Origin: Gammaproteobacteria bacterium
GTDB lineage: Bacteria; Pseudomonadota; Gammaproteobacteria; Pseudomonadales; Pseudomonadaceae
DNA: 64,000 bases
Direction: 5' to 3'
Assembly: GCA_018826895.1 (NCBI GenBank)
Contig: JAHJYA010000017.1
Location: forward strand, 1-64,000
Of this stretch, positions 50,435 through 59,728 are shown in pieces. The notes under the pieces were generated by a model. The model ran no database searches, was not told where the DNA came from, and was given only the letters and a program-made list of their open reading frames with translations. Each line of letters starts with the position of its first letter. Positions within the stretch are counted from its first letter, which is position 1. The position numbers and the translations under genes were made by a program.

Positions 50435-52792
50435 TCAAAGCCCGACAGAAAACCCCACCTGTGCCGTCTGCCCGCTTTCGTCGAGCACGCTGAGCTGGTA
50501 GCTGCCGGGTTTGTCGAACGCGTGTTGCCAGACCTCATCAACGCCGCTCTGGCCCATTGGCTGACCATTGACGAACCACCAGCGCGTGCCACTGCCGCCC
50601 AGGGCCGACAGCCGCAAACGCAGCGGCTCGTTGCTGGTCGACGGGCGGCGCAGGCGATCGCCCTCGCGCACGCCGACAATCGACAAGGGCGCGCTGACCG
50701 CTGTGGCCGTCGGCGGGCAGGTGCTATCGGCTGCCGGCAGGCGCGCACTGCGCCGTTCGTGGCGCGGCAACCAGGGTTCCAGCGGCGCCGGCCAGAGCGC
50801 CATCTCCTCGACATGGGCACCGGGGCAGCCCGGCGCCACGCGCAGGCCTTGCGAATTCAGCCAGAGCGTTTCACGCAAACCCAGGCCGAGGGGCTGATCG
50901 CGCGCCAGCAGGGTCGGTGGTGTGGTGCCATCCAGGGTCCAGGTGAAACGCTGTTGCCGGCAATTGGCGTCATCGCGCGCCAAGGGCTGACCCAGCGGCC
51001 AGCAGATCGCCGCCACGCCGACGTTGGCCGGTTGTGGGTCGGCCGGTAATGGCACGCCGCGCTGCTGATCGCGGTTGCTCAGCAGGTCATGCACCTGCAA
51101 CAGCAGCGGCGCCGCCGAGGCCAGGCCGAACTGGCCCGGCACCGGCGTGCCATCGGGCCGACCGATCCACACCCCGAGCACATAACGCGGCGCCACGCCC
51201 AAGGCCCAGGCATCGCGAAAGCCGTAGCTGGTGCCGGTCTTCCAGGCCAGCGCCGGGCGTGCCGTCAGCTGCGCCCGTGGGTCACGGTCGGGGCGTGCCT
51301 GGCCGGCGAGAATACGCCGCACGATCCAGGCCGCCCCCGGCGACAGCAGGCGCCGCTCGACCAATGCATCCTGCGGCTGATAGCGCAGCCGCGCCGTCAT
51401 GCCACCACGGGCCAGGGCGCTGTAGCCGACCACCAGCTCTTCCAGGCGGCTGCCGGCGCCGCCAAGGATCACCGCCAGGTTCGGTTCGGCCAGCGGCGGC
51501 AAGGCCAGCGGCACACCGGCGCCGCGCAGCTCGCCGGCAAAGCGCTTCGGCCCGTAGGCTTCGAGCAACTGCACTGCCGGCAGGTTGAGCGAGCGCGCCA
51601 GGGCCTCGCTGGCCGAAACCGGGCCACTGAAGCCGGCGGCGAAATTACCCGGACGGTAGTCGCCATAGCGCCGTGGCACGTCCTGCAACAGCGACTCGGC
51701 ATGGATCAAGCCGGCGTCCAAAGCCAGGCCGTAGAGGAAGGGTTTCAGGGTGGAGCCGGGCGAGCGCTGCGCGCGGACCATGTCGACATGGCCGAAGCGC
51801 CGCGCATCGCCCAGATCCACCGAGCCGATATAGGCGCGCACCGCCATGCTCGGCTGCTCGACCACCAGAATCGCCGCAGAGGTGCGTTCGGGCAAGCGCG
51901 CACGCCAGCCCAGCAGCAGGTCCTCCAGGCGTCGCTGCAAGGCGGCATCGAGGGTGGTGCGGATCAGCGCCGGGCTACCGGGGGTGTTCAGCCGACGCGC
52001 CAATAGCGGTGCCAGACGCGGCTCCTGGCGGGGTGCCAACAGCACCGGTTCCTGCTGGGCATCGCTCACCGCCGCCTGGGGCCAGACCTGAAACTCGGCC
52101 AGCCGCGCGAGTACCTTGTCCCGCGCTGCCTGGGCGCGTTGCGGGTGGCGGTCAGGGCGCAGGCGGCTGGGCGCCTGGGGCAAGACCGCAAGCAGCGCCG
52201 CCTCGGCGCGGGTCAGCTGGGCCGGCGATTTGCCCAGGTAGGCCCAACTGGCCGCGGCCACGCCCTGCAGGGTGCCGCCGAACGGTGCGCGGTTGAGGTA
52301 CAAGGTAAGTATCTCCTCCTTGGACAGGTGCCACTCCAACTGCAGCGTGCGCCACAGTTGCTTGAGTTTGCCGCTGTAACTGCGCGCGTGCGGGTCGAGT
52401 AGGCGCGCCACCTGCATCGACAGGGTGCTGCCACCCGACAGCACGCGCCCGCTGCTCAGGTTCTGCCAGGCGGCGCGGCCCAGGGCCAGGGGGTTGATAC
52501 CGGGGTGGACGTAGAACCAGCGGTCCTCGTAAGTCAGCAGCGCCTCGAGGTAATAGGGCGACACGCCATCCGGCGTCACCGGGTAGCGCCAGATGCCCTC
52601 GGCATCGGCGAAGCGCCACAGCGGCGTGCCATCCTCGGCCAGCACTACGCGGGCCAGGCCATCGGCGGGCAGCGGCAAGGGGAACAACCGGTCGGCGCCC
52701 CACAGCACCAGCAACGCCAGCAATGGCCCGCCCAACCAGGGCCGACGCAACGCCCGCAACAGGGCGCGCCCATGCGCCAATGACTCAACCAC
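50435..52792 (-). CDS. pbpC: Penicillin-binding protein 1C (bifunctional peptidoglycan synthase)
   Basis: A 785-aa class A PBP. A short cytoplasmic start and one membrane helix (about 20-38) are followed by the glycosyltransferase domain (LTYEDRWFYVHPGINPLALGRAAWQN, SGGSTLSMQVARLL, about 85-135). The transpeptidase has SxxK in RSPGSTLKPFLYGLALD, and KTGTSYGFRDAWALG (the KTGT motif). The C-terminal BiPBP_C domain starts at about 690. PBP1C typically pairs with an alpha-2-macroglobulin, as it does here with the gene 560 bases upstream on the same strand. The small opposite-strand gene between them makes the usual operon less direct. Confidence 0.95.
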   Translation of the reverse strand: MVESLAHGRALLRALRRPWLGGPLLALLVLWGADRLFPLPLPADGLARVVLAEDGTPLWRFADAEGIWRYPVTPDGVSPYYLEALLTYEDRWFYVHPGINPLALGRAAWQNLSSGRVLSGGSTLSMQVARLLDPHARSYSGKLKQLWRTLQLEWHLSKEEILTLYLNRAPFGGTLQGVAAASWAYLGKSPAQLTRAEAALLAVLPQAPSRLRPDRHPQRAQAARDKVLARLAEFQVWPQAAVSDAQQEPVLLAPRQEPRLAPLLARRLNTPGSPALIRTTLDAALQRRLEDLLLGWRARLPERTSAAILVVEQPSMAVRAYIGSVDLGDARRFGHVDMVRAQRSPGSTLKPFLYGLALDAGLIHAESLLQDVPRRYGDYRPGNFAAGFSGPVSASEALARSLNLPAVQLLEAYGPKRFAGELRGAGVPLALPPLAEPNLAVILGGAGSRLEELVVGYSALARGGMTARLRYQPQDALVERRLLSPGAAWIVRRILAGQARPDRDPRAQLTARPALAWKTGTSYGFRDAWALGVAPRYVLGVWIGRPDGTPVPGQFGLASAAPLLLQVHDLLSNRDQQRGVPLPADPQPANVGVAAICWPLGQPLARDDANCRQQRFTWTLDGTTPPTLLARDQPLGLGLRETLWLNSQGLRVAPGCPGAHVEEMALWPAPLEPWLPRHERRSARLPAADSTCPPTATAVSAPLSIVGVREGDRLRRPSTSNEPLRLRLSALGGSGTRWWFVNGQPMGQSGVDEVWQHAFDKPGSYQLSVLDESGQTAQVGFSVGL

Positions 52793-52945
52793 CCGACCGT
52801 CCCCTCGTACCTAGTGCTGGCCTGCCTTGTAGCGCGGATGCGTGGCTCAGGCAAATGTGGGTTAATGGAACTCCGTTCGTCGCCAACAGCCCAATAGCCA
52901 CGACCCATCGCGCGGCATAAGGCCGCGACTCAGGAAATCCCACTT

Positions 52946-53239
52946 ATGTATGTAGAAGGCTTTTTCGAATCCCTCGGCCAGGCGTTCGGCGCATTTATCC
53001 GCTTTATCGTCGAGGCGCTCAGTGGCTTCTTCGGCATCCTCGGCAACGCCATTGGCGGTTTTATCGACGGTATGTCCAGCGCGCTGGGCGTCACGCCGTC
53101 ACTGCTGACCATCGCCGTGGTGGTGATCGGCATCATGCTGCTGTACACCGCCCTGCGCTCATTCCTGCGTGGCTCGATTATCAGCGGGATTATCTGGCTG
53201 TTGCTGGGGTTGTGGTTGTTGAGTGCGTTGATTCGCTAG
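52946..53239 (+). CDS. Small two-helix membrane protein
   Basis: A 97-aa protein I do not recognise by family. Hydrophobic segments at about 10-45 (amphipathic, Phe/Gly-rich, AFGAFIRFIVEALSGFFGILGNAIGGFIDGM), 54-71 (LLTIAVVVIGIMLLYTAL) and 80-96 (SGIIWLLLGLWLLSALI) predict a two- or three-pass membrane protein. The ATG follows 'caggaaatcccactt'. It is on the plus strand between pbpC and the alpha-2-macroglobulin gene, divergent from pbpC. Its place suggests an envelope role, but that is only context. Confidence 0.7.
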   Translation: MYVEGFFESLGQAFGAFIRFIVEALSGFFGILGNAIGGFIDGMSSALGVTPSLLTIAVVVIGIMLLYTALRSFLRGSIISGIIWLLLGLWLLSALIR

Positions 53240-53251
53240 CATTTTCTAAAG

Positions 53252-53290
53252 CAATCGCGAATAAAGGCTAAGCGCCCCTTCGCTCCTACA
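53252..53290. repeat. REP-like palindromic repeat, family A (reverse orientation)
   Basis: 'aatcgcgaataaaggctaag' followed by 'cgccccttcgctcctac' is the reverse complement of the left half of the family A elements. It lies between convergent genes. Confidence 0.8.
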
Positions 53291-53315
53291 AATAGCAGGA
53301 TGTCGTGACACTAGC

Positions 53316-53338
53316 TTCGGGGGCCTTGCGGCCCCGAA
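53316..53338. terminator. Possible bidirectional hairpin between convergent genes
   Basis: The arms ttcgggg (53316-53322) and ccccgaa (53332-53338) surround a 'gccttgcgg' loop. There is no T-run on either side, so its role as a terminator is uncertain. Confidence 0.45.
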
Positions 53339-53354
53339 TCCCATCTCTCTCACC

Positions 53355-56300
53355 TCAACGCGGCTTGACCACCAACTGCGCTGGGGTTTCGCCCAGGGCC
53401 TGCCAGCTTGGCCGGTACATGGACTCCACCTGAGGTGGCGGCACGCGATAAGTCCCCGGCGTCACCGCCCGCGCCAGGTACAGCAGGTGGGTGACGCCGT
53501 AACCGTTGACCTCCACCGCCGCGACATAGCGATCACCGCGGAACTCCTGGTGACGAATACCGGCGTTCTGCATGCTCTGACGCCACTCCTGCACGGCGGC
53601 GCTGGCGTCGTCGAGGCTGGCGGCGCTGTTGGCCAGGTTCTGGTTTTCCAGCTCCAGCCCGGCCGGCAGCAAGTCGACCACCAGGGCATCGGGCACGCGC
53701 TGGCTCGCCGACACGGTCAGGTGCACCAGCACCAGCTCGCCACTGTCGAGGCCGTTCAAATCCAGCGGCTCACCATCGGGGCGCAAGTACTCGCGGCTGA
53801 TGCTCAGGGTATCGCCGCCGGCCGGCGGCGCCTGGCGTGGATAACCGGAGAGCGTCAGTTGCTGGTACAGCGCCTCATCGCCCGCTGGGGTCAGGCTCAG
53901 GGGTTCGGCCAGTTGGGTGTTGTCCAGGCGGATGCCCGGCTGCGCATCGCTCAGGGTAAAGGCGAACGCACCGCTGCTCAGGGCGGTCTGCCAGCTGCGC
54001 TCGGGCTGGCTGAGCAGGTAGCGCCCGGCCAGGTACAGGGCATTGCGCTCCTGGGTCGACAGCCAGCTGTTGCTCGCTACTTCGTCGGCCAGGGTGAACA
54101 GCCGTGGCGCGCGGCGCTCGGCGGCCAGGTCGTGCTCTTCAAGCAGCGCCAGAATCAACGCCTGGTCGCGCAGCGGGCTGCCGTAGTCGGCCAGCCAAGG
54201 CTTGGCATCACGCGTTACCGCCAGGCCAGCATCGAGGGCCTGATCGGCGCGCGGCTGGTCGCCCATCTTCGCCAGGGCCACGGCCAGGTGCACCAGCGGC
54301 AACCCGGAACGGGCGTCGGCGCGGCGCTCGAACAGGCTGCGCAGGGCGCCCAGCGGCGCCTGCTGGCTGCGCGCAAGCACATAGCCGGCGTAGGCCTGCA
54401 CGGCAAAGCGGGTGTGGTTGAGGTCTTCGCTGTAACCCACTTCGATCAGGTTGCGCTCCTGCACGTAGCGCAGCAGGCGCTCGCTGGCCTTGCTCAACGC
54501 CTCGGCCGGCACGCTGAAACCGAGGTCACGGGCGCGCAGGAGGAAGTCAGTGACATAGGCGGTCAGCCAGTATTCCTCCTCGCCGTCGCGGCCCCACAGA
54601 CCGAAGCTGCCGTTGTAACGCTGCATGCTCAGCAGGCGCTCGATGCCCAGTTCGATGGCGCGTTTACGCTGCGCCTCGGGCTCGCCCTCGATGCCCAGGC
54701 GTTTCAGCGTCACCGCATCGGCATACAGCGACGGGTACAGGCCGCTGGTGGTTTGCTCCAGGCAGCCGTAGGGGTAGGCCTTGAGCGCGCGAATCTGCTC
54801 GCCGAGGTTGAGCGGCGGACGACTGGAAACCGCCAGGCGTGCCTCCAGCCCCGCCGGCTCGAACCCCGCCAGGGCACCGGCCGGCAGCAGCCAGGGCTGG
54901 CCGTCGAGCACCGAGCGGAATTGGCGCACCTGCGCCGGGTAGGCCGGTCGCACGCCGAGATCCCAGCTGCGCTGCAAGACCGGCAGGTTTTCGCCCGGCA
55001 ATTGCAGGCCCTCGACACTCACGCGCAACTGGCCCTGGCCAAAGCCGCCCAGAGCGCGCACCGGGATGCGCAGGATCTGCCGCGCACCATCGGCCAGCTC
55101 AACCCTCAGGTTGCTCTGGCTGGCGTCGGCCAGCTGCAGCAGGCCGTCTGCCTGCAGGGTGACGCTCAACTGTTGCGCGGCCCCGGAGCGATTGCTCAGG
55201 TCCAGGGCCAGGGTGGTCTCGTCGCCACCGGCGAGAAAGCGCGGTGCCGACAGTTCGGCGATCAGCGGTGCCACCACCACCACCTTGCCCTCGGCCATGC
55301 CGTAGCGCTCATCGGTCCAGGCCTGGGCCATCAGCCGCAGCTCGCCGTTAAAGTCGGGAATATTCAGGCTGAGGCTGCCCTCACCCGCGTCATCCAGGGT
55401 AAGTACCTGGCTCTGTTCGGCGACGATCAGCACGCTGGTGTCTGGGCGCTTGCCGCCGGCCGCCAGGGCCGCATCACCGCCAAAGGCCAGCTTGGCCAGG
55501 CGGCCCTGCCCCGCTTCGATCAGTTGCCCATACACATCCAACTGATCGGCGCCGTAAGCCTTGCGACCGAAGAAGGCAACAAAGGGATCAGGCGTGGCGT
55601 AATCGGTGATATTGAGGATGCCGACATCCACCGCCGCCAGCAGCACGCGCACCTGGGTCGGCACACTGCCATCGGCATTGCGCGCACGCACCTTGACCGC
55701 CAGCGGCTGGTTCGGCCGCATGTTCGGCGGCGCCTCCAGACTCAGAGCCAGTTGCCGCGGTGCGCGTTGCAGCGGCAGGTGCAGCAGGCCGACCGCACGC
55801 TTGGGCGTGGCCTGGGTCTTGCGCTCGCCAGGGCGAATCACCAGGGCGCTGACGTACAGGTCATGCCGCGCCCAGGCTGCGTCGATGGGGATCTCGAAGG
55901 TCTCGCCCGCCGCGCCGACCTCGATCGCCTGCCACCACAGCGGGCCGTCGCTGGACTCGACCAGCAGGTAGCCGCTGCCGGCTGCCGGCGGGGTGACGGT
56001 GACCTGCGCCACTTCGCCCTCGGCGTAGGCCGGCTTATCCAGCGCCAGCTTGACCTGGTCGGGGCGCACCGCGCCGCCATCGGCGTTGTCCTGCCAGCGG
56101 TAGCCGGCCCAGAAACGCAGGCTGCTGAGCAGGCCGGTCTGGGCGTCGATCACCTCGATGCGGTACGGCCCCCACTCCACCGGGAAGCTGACCTTGGCGG
56201 TGCCGCCAGCGCTGACGGCCAGGGTCTGCTCGCTGAGGGTCAGGTATTTCTCGTTGTAGTTGTGGCTCCAGCCATCGCTGTCGGAGAAGTTCCAGTAGTA

Positions 56301-58259
56301 GTCGCGGCGCTCGCGCACCAGGCGCACGGTGAGGTTATCAGCGGCCAGCTTGTTGCCTTCGGCGTCGGCTACTAGCACCTCGAATTCGGCCAGGCTGTCG
56401 GCGTCTACCGATTCGCCGTCGAACAACCCGCGCACGCCGGGCAGGCGTTCGGCCGGCCACACCGGCTGCACCAGACGACGCGTGACCGGGCGACCGCCCG
56501 ACTCCTGCAGGCTGGCCTGGAGAATCAAACGCAGCGGCGAGCGGGCCTCGCTCCAGCGGCTTTCCAGGTCGATCTCGGCCTGGCCTTGGTCGTCCAGGCT
56601 GAGTTCGTCCAGCTCGATGTCCTGGTTCAATTCCTCCTCGGTGACCGAGCCGAACTGGTAACCCGGCAGGTTATCCAGCGCCTCGCGCAGCGGTCGCACA
56701 TACAGCTGGCCGCTGAGCCGGTTGCCCGCCGCCGGGGCGCCGTACAGGTAACGGCCGTTGACCGTGAAACGTGCGTTATCGGCCGGGGCGAAGGGCGCAT
56801 CCTGGCCTTCGAGGTCCAGGGCCAGGCGCTCGGGGAGGAAGTCTTCGACGGAGAATTCATACAGCTGCGGCACGCCGTCGCCGAGATCGAACAGCAGTTG
56901 CCAGCGCCCGGTCGGCGCTTCGTCGGCCAGCTCCAGCGCATATTGGAACAGACCGCTGTCGTCGCCCTGCCAGACAAAGGTGCGGCTGACCTGCTCATCC
57001 GGGCGGCGTACTTCAACCTTGACCGGGCGCGCCTTGAGCGCACGACCATCGCCATCACGCAGCAGCGCATTGAGCAGCACGGTCTCGCCCGGCCGATAGA
57101 GATCGCGCGGGCCGAACACGAAGAACTGCAGCGGGTGCGCCGGCGCGCCGGCAATGTCGAACTCGGCCAGGTCCAGGGCCGGGCCGTCCAGGCGCAGCAG
57201 GCTGGTTTGCGCGCCTTGGTGGGCCAGCAACAGGTTGGCTTTTTCGGGCAGCGGCAGCTCGGCATGCCCGGCTTTGTCGGTGCTGCCTTCGGCCAGCAGT
57301 TGGCCTTCAGCATCGAGCACTTCCAGGCTCACGCCCTCCAGCGCCTTGCCGCCAGCCAGGGCCTGGGTGAACACATCGAGGCGATTGCGGTAACGGTGCA
57401 GCGACAGGCCGATATCACTCAGGCTGAACAGCGTCGCCGGTTGCGAGTAGCTGTAACGCCCGGCCTCGCGCATCACCGCCAGGTACATGCCTGGCTCTTT
57501 GAACGGGGGCAGGTCGGCAATCGGCAGCAGCAGGGTTTCGCGGGTATTGCGCGCCGGGTTGAGGTCGAAACGCCCACCGTAGACCAGCTCGGCCATCGGC
57601 AGCAGTTGCTCGGCATCCCAGGTATCCAGGTTGCTGCTGCGGCCCCAGCGGGCGAGAAAGCGCGGCAGCGCCTCGGGCTTGATGCGGAAGAACTCGACGT
57701 TGATCCGTTCGACATTCAGGGCGATCACCGGCAGGCCATCGGCCAGGCGCGTGGGCAGCAGCGAGCCACGGCTGGCAAAACCGACGCTGGCTTGCAGGTC
57801 GCGGGTTTCCAGGCGGCTGACGTACTCGGCGGCCAGCGTCGCGTCGGTCAGGCTGCGCAGGCCGGCATCGACGGTCAGCACCAGCTTGCGCTGCGGCTCC
57901 AACGGGCCCAGGCGCAGTTCCATCAGGTTGTCGCTGAGCTCCCAGGCGCCGTCGACCTTACCGCTTTTGCTGTCGACCAGGTGCAGGCGCTCGGCGAAAT
58001 TCTGCTCTGGGTCGAGGGGCACCGACAGGCTCACCGACAGTGCGCTAGCGCCGTCGATCTGCACCTCGGAAACGTCCACCACCGTCAGCTCACGCCCGGC
58101 ATAACGGGCGCGCAGCGCCTCGGGGTCGGCCGCAACCGGGTCCGCCTGGCGTGTTTCGGGCGCCGCGCTCGGCACGCTGGCCACCGGCTCGGGAGTGGAT
58201 GAATCACAGGCGCTGAGCAGGCTCAGGGCAAGTGCCAGAAGCAGTCCTTTGTTCGGCAT
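53355..58259 (-). CDS. Alpha-2-macroglobulin family lipoprotein (MagD/YfhM type)
   Basis: A 1634-aa periplasmic bait-and-trap protein thought to bind and trap foreign proteases and protect the cell wall. A lipoprotein signal (MPNKGLLLALALSLLSAC, lipobox LSAC, Cys18) anchors it. MG-type beta domains follow through about residue 900, including FVFGPRDLYRPGETVLLNALLRD. The thioester motif CLEQ is at about residue 1166 (YPYGCLEQTTSGLYPSLYAD), inside an alpha-toroid domain (about 1150-1450). A C-terminal receptor-binding-like region ends in RPSWQALGETPAQLVVKPR. Its size and pairing with PBP1C match E. coli YfhM/ECAM. Confidence 0.93.
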   Translation of the reverse strand: MPNKGLLLALALSLLSACDSSTPEPVASVPSAAPETRQADPVAADPEALRARYAGRELTVVDVSEVQIDGASALSVSLSVPLDPEQNFAERLHLVDSKSGKVDGAWELSDNLMELRLGPLEPQRKLVLTVDAGLRSLTDATLAAEYVSRLETRDLQASVGFASRGSLLPTRLADGLPVIALNVERINVEFFRIKPEALPRFLARWGRSSNLDTWDAEQLLPMAELVYGGRFDLNPARNTRETLLLPIADLPPFKEPGMYLAVMREAGRYSYSQPATLFSLSDIGLSLHRYRNRLDVFTQALAGGKALEGVSLEVLDAEGQLLAEGSTDKAGHAELPLPEKANLLLAHQGAQTSLLRLDGPALDLAEFDIAGAPAHPLQFFVFGPRDLYRPGETVLLNALLRDGDGRALKARPVKVEVRRPDEQVSRTFVWQGDDSGLFQYALELADEAPTGRWQLLFDLGDGVPQLYEFSVEDFLPERLALDLEGQDAPFAPADNARFTVNGRYLYGAPAAGNRLSGQLYVRPLREALDNLPGYQFGSVTEEELNQDIELDELSLDDQGQAEIDLESRWSEARSPLRLILQASLQESGGRPVTRRLVQPVWPAERLPGVRGLFDGESVDADSLAEFEVLVADAEGNKLAADNLTVRLVRERRDYYWNFSDSDGWSHNYNEKYLTLSEQTLAVSAGGTAKVSFPVEWGPYRIEVIDAQTGLLSSLRFWAGYRWQDNADGGAVRPDQVKLALDKPAYAEGEVAQVTVTPPAAGSGYLLVESSDGPLWWQAIEVGAAGETFEIPIDAAWARHDLYVSALVIRPGERKTQATPKRAVGLLHLPLQRAPRQLALSLEAPPNMRPNQPLAVKVRARNADGSVPTQVRVLLAAVDVGILNITDYATPDPFVAFFGRKAYGADQLDVYGQLIEAGQGRLAKLAFGGDAALAAGGKRPDTSVLIVAEQSQVLTLDDAGEGSLSLNIPDFNGELRLMAQAWTDERYGMAEGKVVVVAPLIAELSAPRFLAGGDETTLALDLSNRSGAAQQLSVTLQADGLLQLADASQSNLRVELADGARQILRIPVRALGGFGQGQLRVSVEGLQLPGENLPVLQRSWDLGVRPAYPAQVRQFRSVLDGQPWLLPAGALAGFEPAGLEARLAVSSRPPLNLGEQIRALKAYPYGCLEQTTSGLYPSLYADAVTLKRLGIEGEPEAQRKRAIELGIERLLSMQRYNGSFGLWGRDGEEEYWLTAYVTDFLLRARDLGFSVPAEALSKASERLLRYVQERNLIEVGYSEDLNHTRFAVQAYAGYVLARSQQAPLGALRSLFERRADARSGLPLVHLAVALAKMGDQPRADQALDAGLAVTRDAKPWLADYGSPLRDQALILALLEEHDLAAERRAPRLFTLADEVASNSWLSTQERNALYLAGRYLLSQPERSWQTALSSGAFAFTLSDAQPGIRLDNTQLAEPLSLTPAGDEALYQQLTLSGYPRQAPPAGGDTLSISREYLRPDGEPLDLNGLDSGELVLVHLTVSASQRVPDALVVDLLPAGLELENQNLANSAASLDDASAAVQEWRQSMQNAGIRHQEFRGDRYVAAVEVNGYGVTHLLYLARAVTPGTYRVPPPQVESMYRPSWQALGETPAQLVVKPR

Positions 58260-58369
58260 TACAGGCTCCGACGAGGTGGTGTGAGCAGACGCCCGACACT
58301 ATAGTCGAGCCCTCTGCGAGATGCGCTCGACAGATTCGCAGCCAGCAGCAGTTATCCGACGGAAGCCCC

Positions 58370-59728
58370 ATGAGCCACTTCGCCACCCTGCGTGATGCCT
58401 GGCGCCACAGCCCGACCCATGCCCGGGTCTGGGCGCTGGCCGCGCCGATGATCCTCTCCAACCTGTCCGTGCCCCTGGTGGCGCTGGTCGACAGCGCCGT
58501 GGTCGGCCATTTGCCCCATGCCCATCAGTTGGCCGCCGTGGCCATTGGCGGCAGCCTCTATACCCTGCTGACCTGGGCTGTGGGTTTTCTGCGCATGGGC
58601 ACCACCGGCTTCGCCGCCCAGGCCAGCGGTCGCGCCGACGGCGGCGCACTGCGCCAGGTGCTGAGCCAAGGCCTGCTGCTCGGTGGCGGCCTGGCCATTG
58701 TGTTGATCGGCCTGGCGCTGCCGTTCAGCCAACTAGCGCTGGGGTTGATGCAGCCGTCGGCGGCGCTCGACGAGTTAGCTCGCCAGTACTTTCAGATTCG
58801 CCTGTTCGGCCTGCCCGCCGCCCTGGCCACCTACGCGCTGATCGGCTGGCTACTGGGCACCCAGAATGCGCGCGGGCCGCTGGCTATTCTGCTGACCACC
58901 AACCTGCTCAACGTCGGCCTCGACCTGCTCTTCGTGCTCGGCCTGGACTGGGGTGTGGCCGGCGCCGCCTGGGCCTCGGTAATCGCCGAGTGGAGCGGCG
59001 CCCTGCTCGGTCTGGCGCTGGCACTGCGCGGCCTGCGCGCCTACCCCGGGCAGATCGACCGCAGCGCCCTGCGCCGCTGGCACAACTGGCGCCCGCTGCT
59101 GGCGGTGAACCGCGATATTTTTATCCGCACCCTGGCGTTGCAGAGCGTGTTCTTTCTGATCACCGTGCAGGGCACCCGCCTGGGCGACACCACGGTGGCG
59201 GCCAACGCCCTGCTGCTCAACGGCCTGCTGCTCACCGCCCACGCCCTCGACGGCCTGGCCCATGCCGTTGAGGCACTTTGCGGCCATGCCCTGGGCGCCC
59301 GCGACCGCCTGGCGCTGCGGCGCAACCTGGTGGTGGCGGGGGCCTGGTCGCTGCTTGCCAGCCTCGGCTTTGCGCTGTTCTTCCTGTTCGCGGGTAGCGC
59401 CTTTATCGCCCTGCAAACCAATATCCCCAGCGTGCGCGCCACGGCGGCCAGCTACCTGCCTTACCTGGCCGCGCTGCCGCTGATCGCGGTGTGGAGCTAC
59501 CTGCTCGATGGGCTGTTTATCGGCGCTACTCGCGCCCGCGAGATGCGCGATGCGATGCTTATCGCCCTGCTGCTTGCGCTGCCGCTCGGCTGGCTGATGC
59601 GCCCGCTGGGCAACCATGGGCTGTGGCTGGCCTTTTTGCTGTTTATGAGCCTGCGCAGCGCCACGCTGGGTGTCTATGCTTATCGACTGACACGCCGTGA
59701 TCGCTGGTTTCAGGAGCCTGCCCCATGA
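58370..59728 (+). CDS. MATE-family efflux transporter (DinF type)
   Basis: A 452-aa inner-membrane antiporter with about twelve helices. The MATE pattern begins RVWALAAPMILSNLSVPLVALVDSAVVGHL and continues LGTQNARGPLAILLTTNLLNVGLDLLFVLGLDWGVAGAAWASVIAEW, with the second-half mark LDGLAHAVEALCGHALGARD. It belongs to the DinF branch, which exports toxic organic compounds using Na+ or H+. The frame is open upstream, but the ATG at 58370 after 'cggaagcccc' gives the usual start. It overlaps the diguanylate cyclase gene by four bases (ATGA). Confidence 0.92.
   Translation: MSHFATLRDAWRHSPTHARVWALAAPMILSNLSVPLVALVDSAVVGHLPHAHQLAAVAIGGSLYTLLTWAVGFLRMGTTGFAAQASGRADGGALRQVLSQGLLLGGGLAIVLIGLALPFSQLALGLMQPSAALDELARQYFQIRLFGLPAALATYALIGWLLGTQNARGPLAILLTTNLLNVGLDLLFVLGLDWGVAGAAWASVIAEWSGALLGLALALRGLRAYPGQIDRSALRRWHNWRPLLAVNRDIFIRTLALQSVFFLITVQGTRLGDTTVAANALLLNGLLLTAHALDGLAHAVEALCGHALGARDRLALRRNLVVAGAWSLLASLGFALFFLFAGSAFIALQTNIPSVRATAASYLPYLAALPLIAVWSYLLDGLFIGATRAREMRDAMLIALLLALPLGWLMRPLGNHGLWLAFLLFMSLRSATLGVYAYRLTRRDRWFQEPAP

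Noticed and set aside
53487..56375. A 962-codon open frame on the plus strand, opposite the macroglobulin gene
   Set aside because: It lies fully antisense to a clearly conserved 1634-aa gene. Its Gln/Arg/Ala-rich translation has no domain and is typical of shadow frames in high-GC DNA.
56586..58202. A 538-codon open frame antisense to the same macroglobulin gene
   Set aside because: Low-complexity composition and no ribosome site or motif; it is the mirror of conserved coding sequence.
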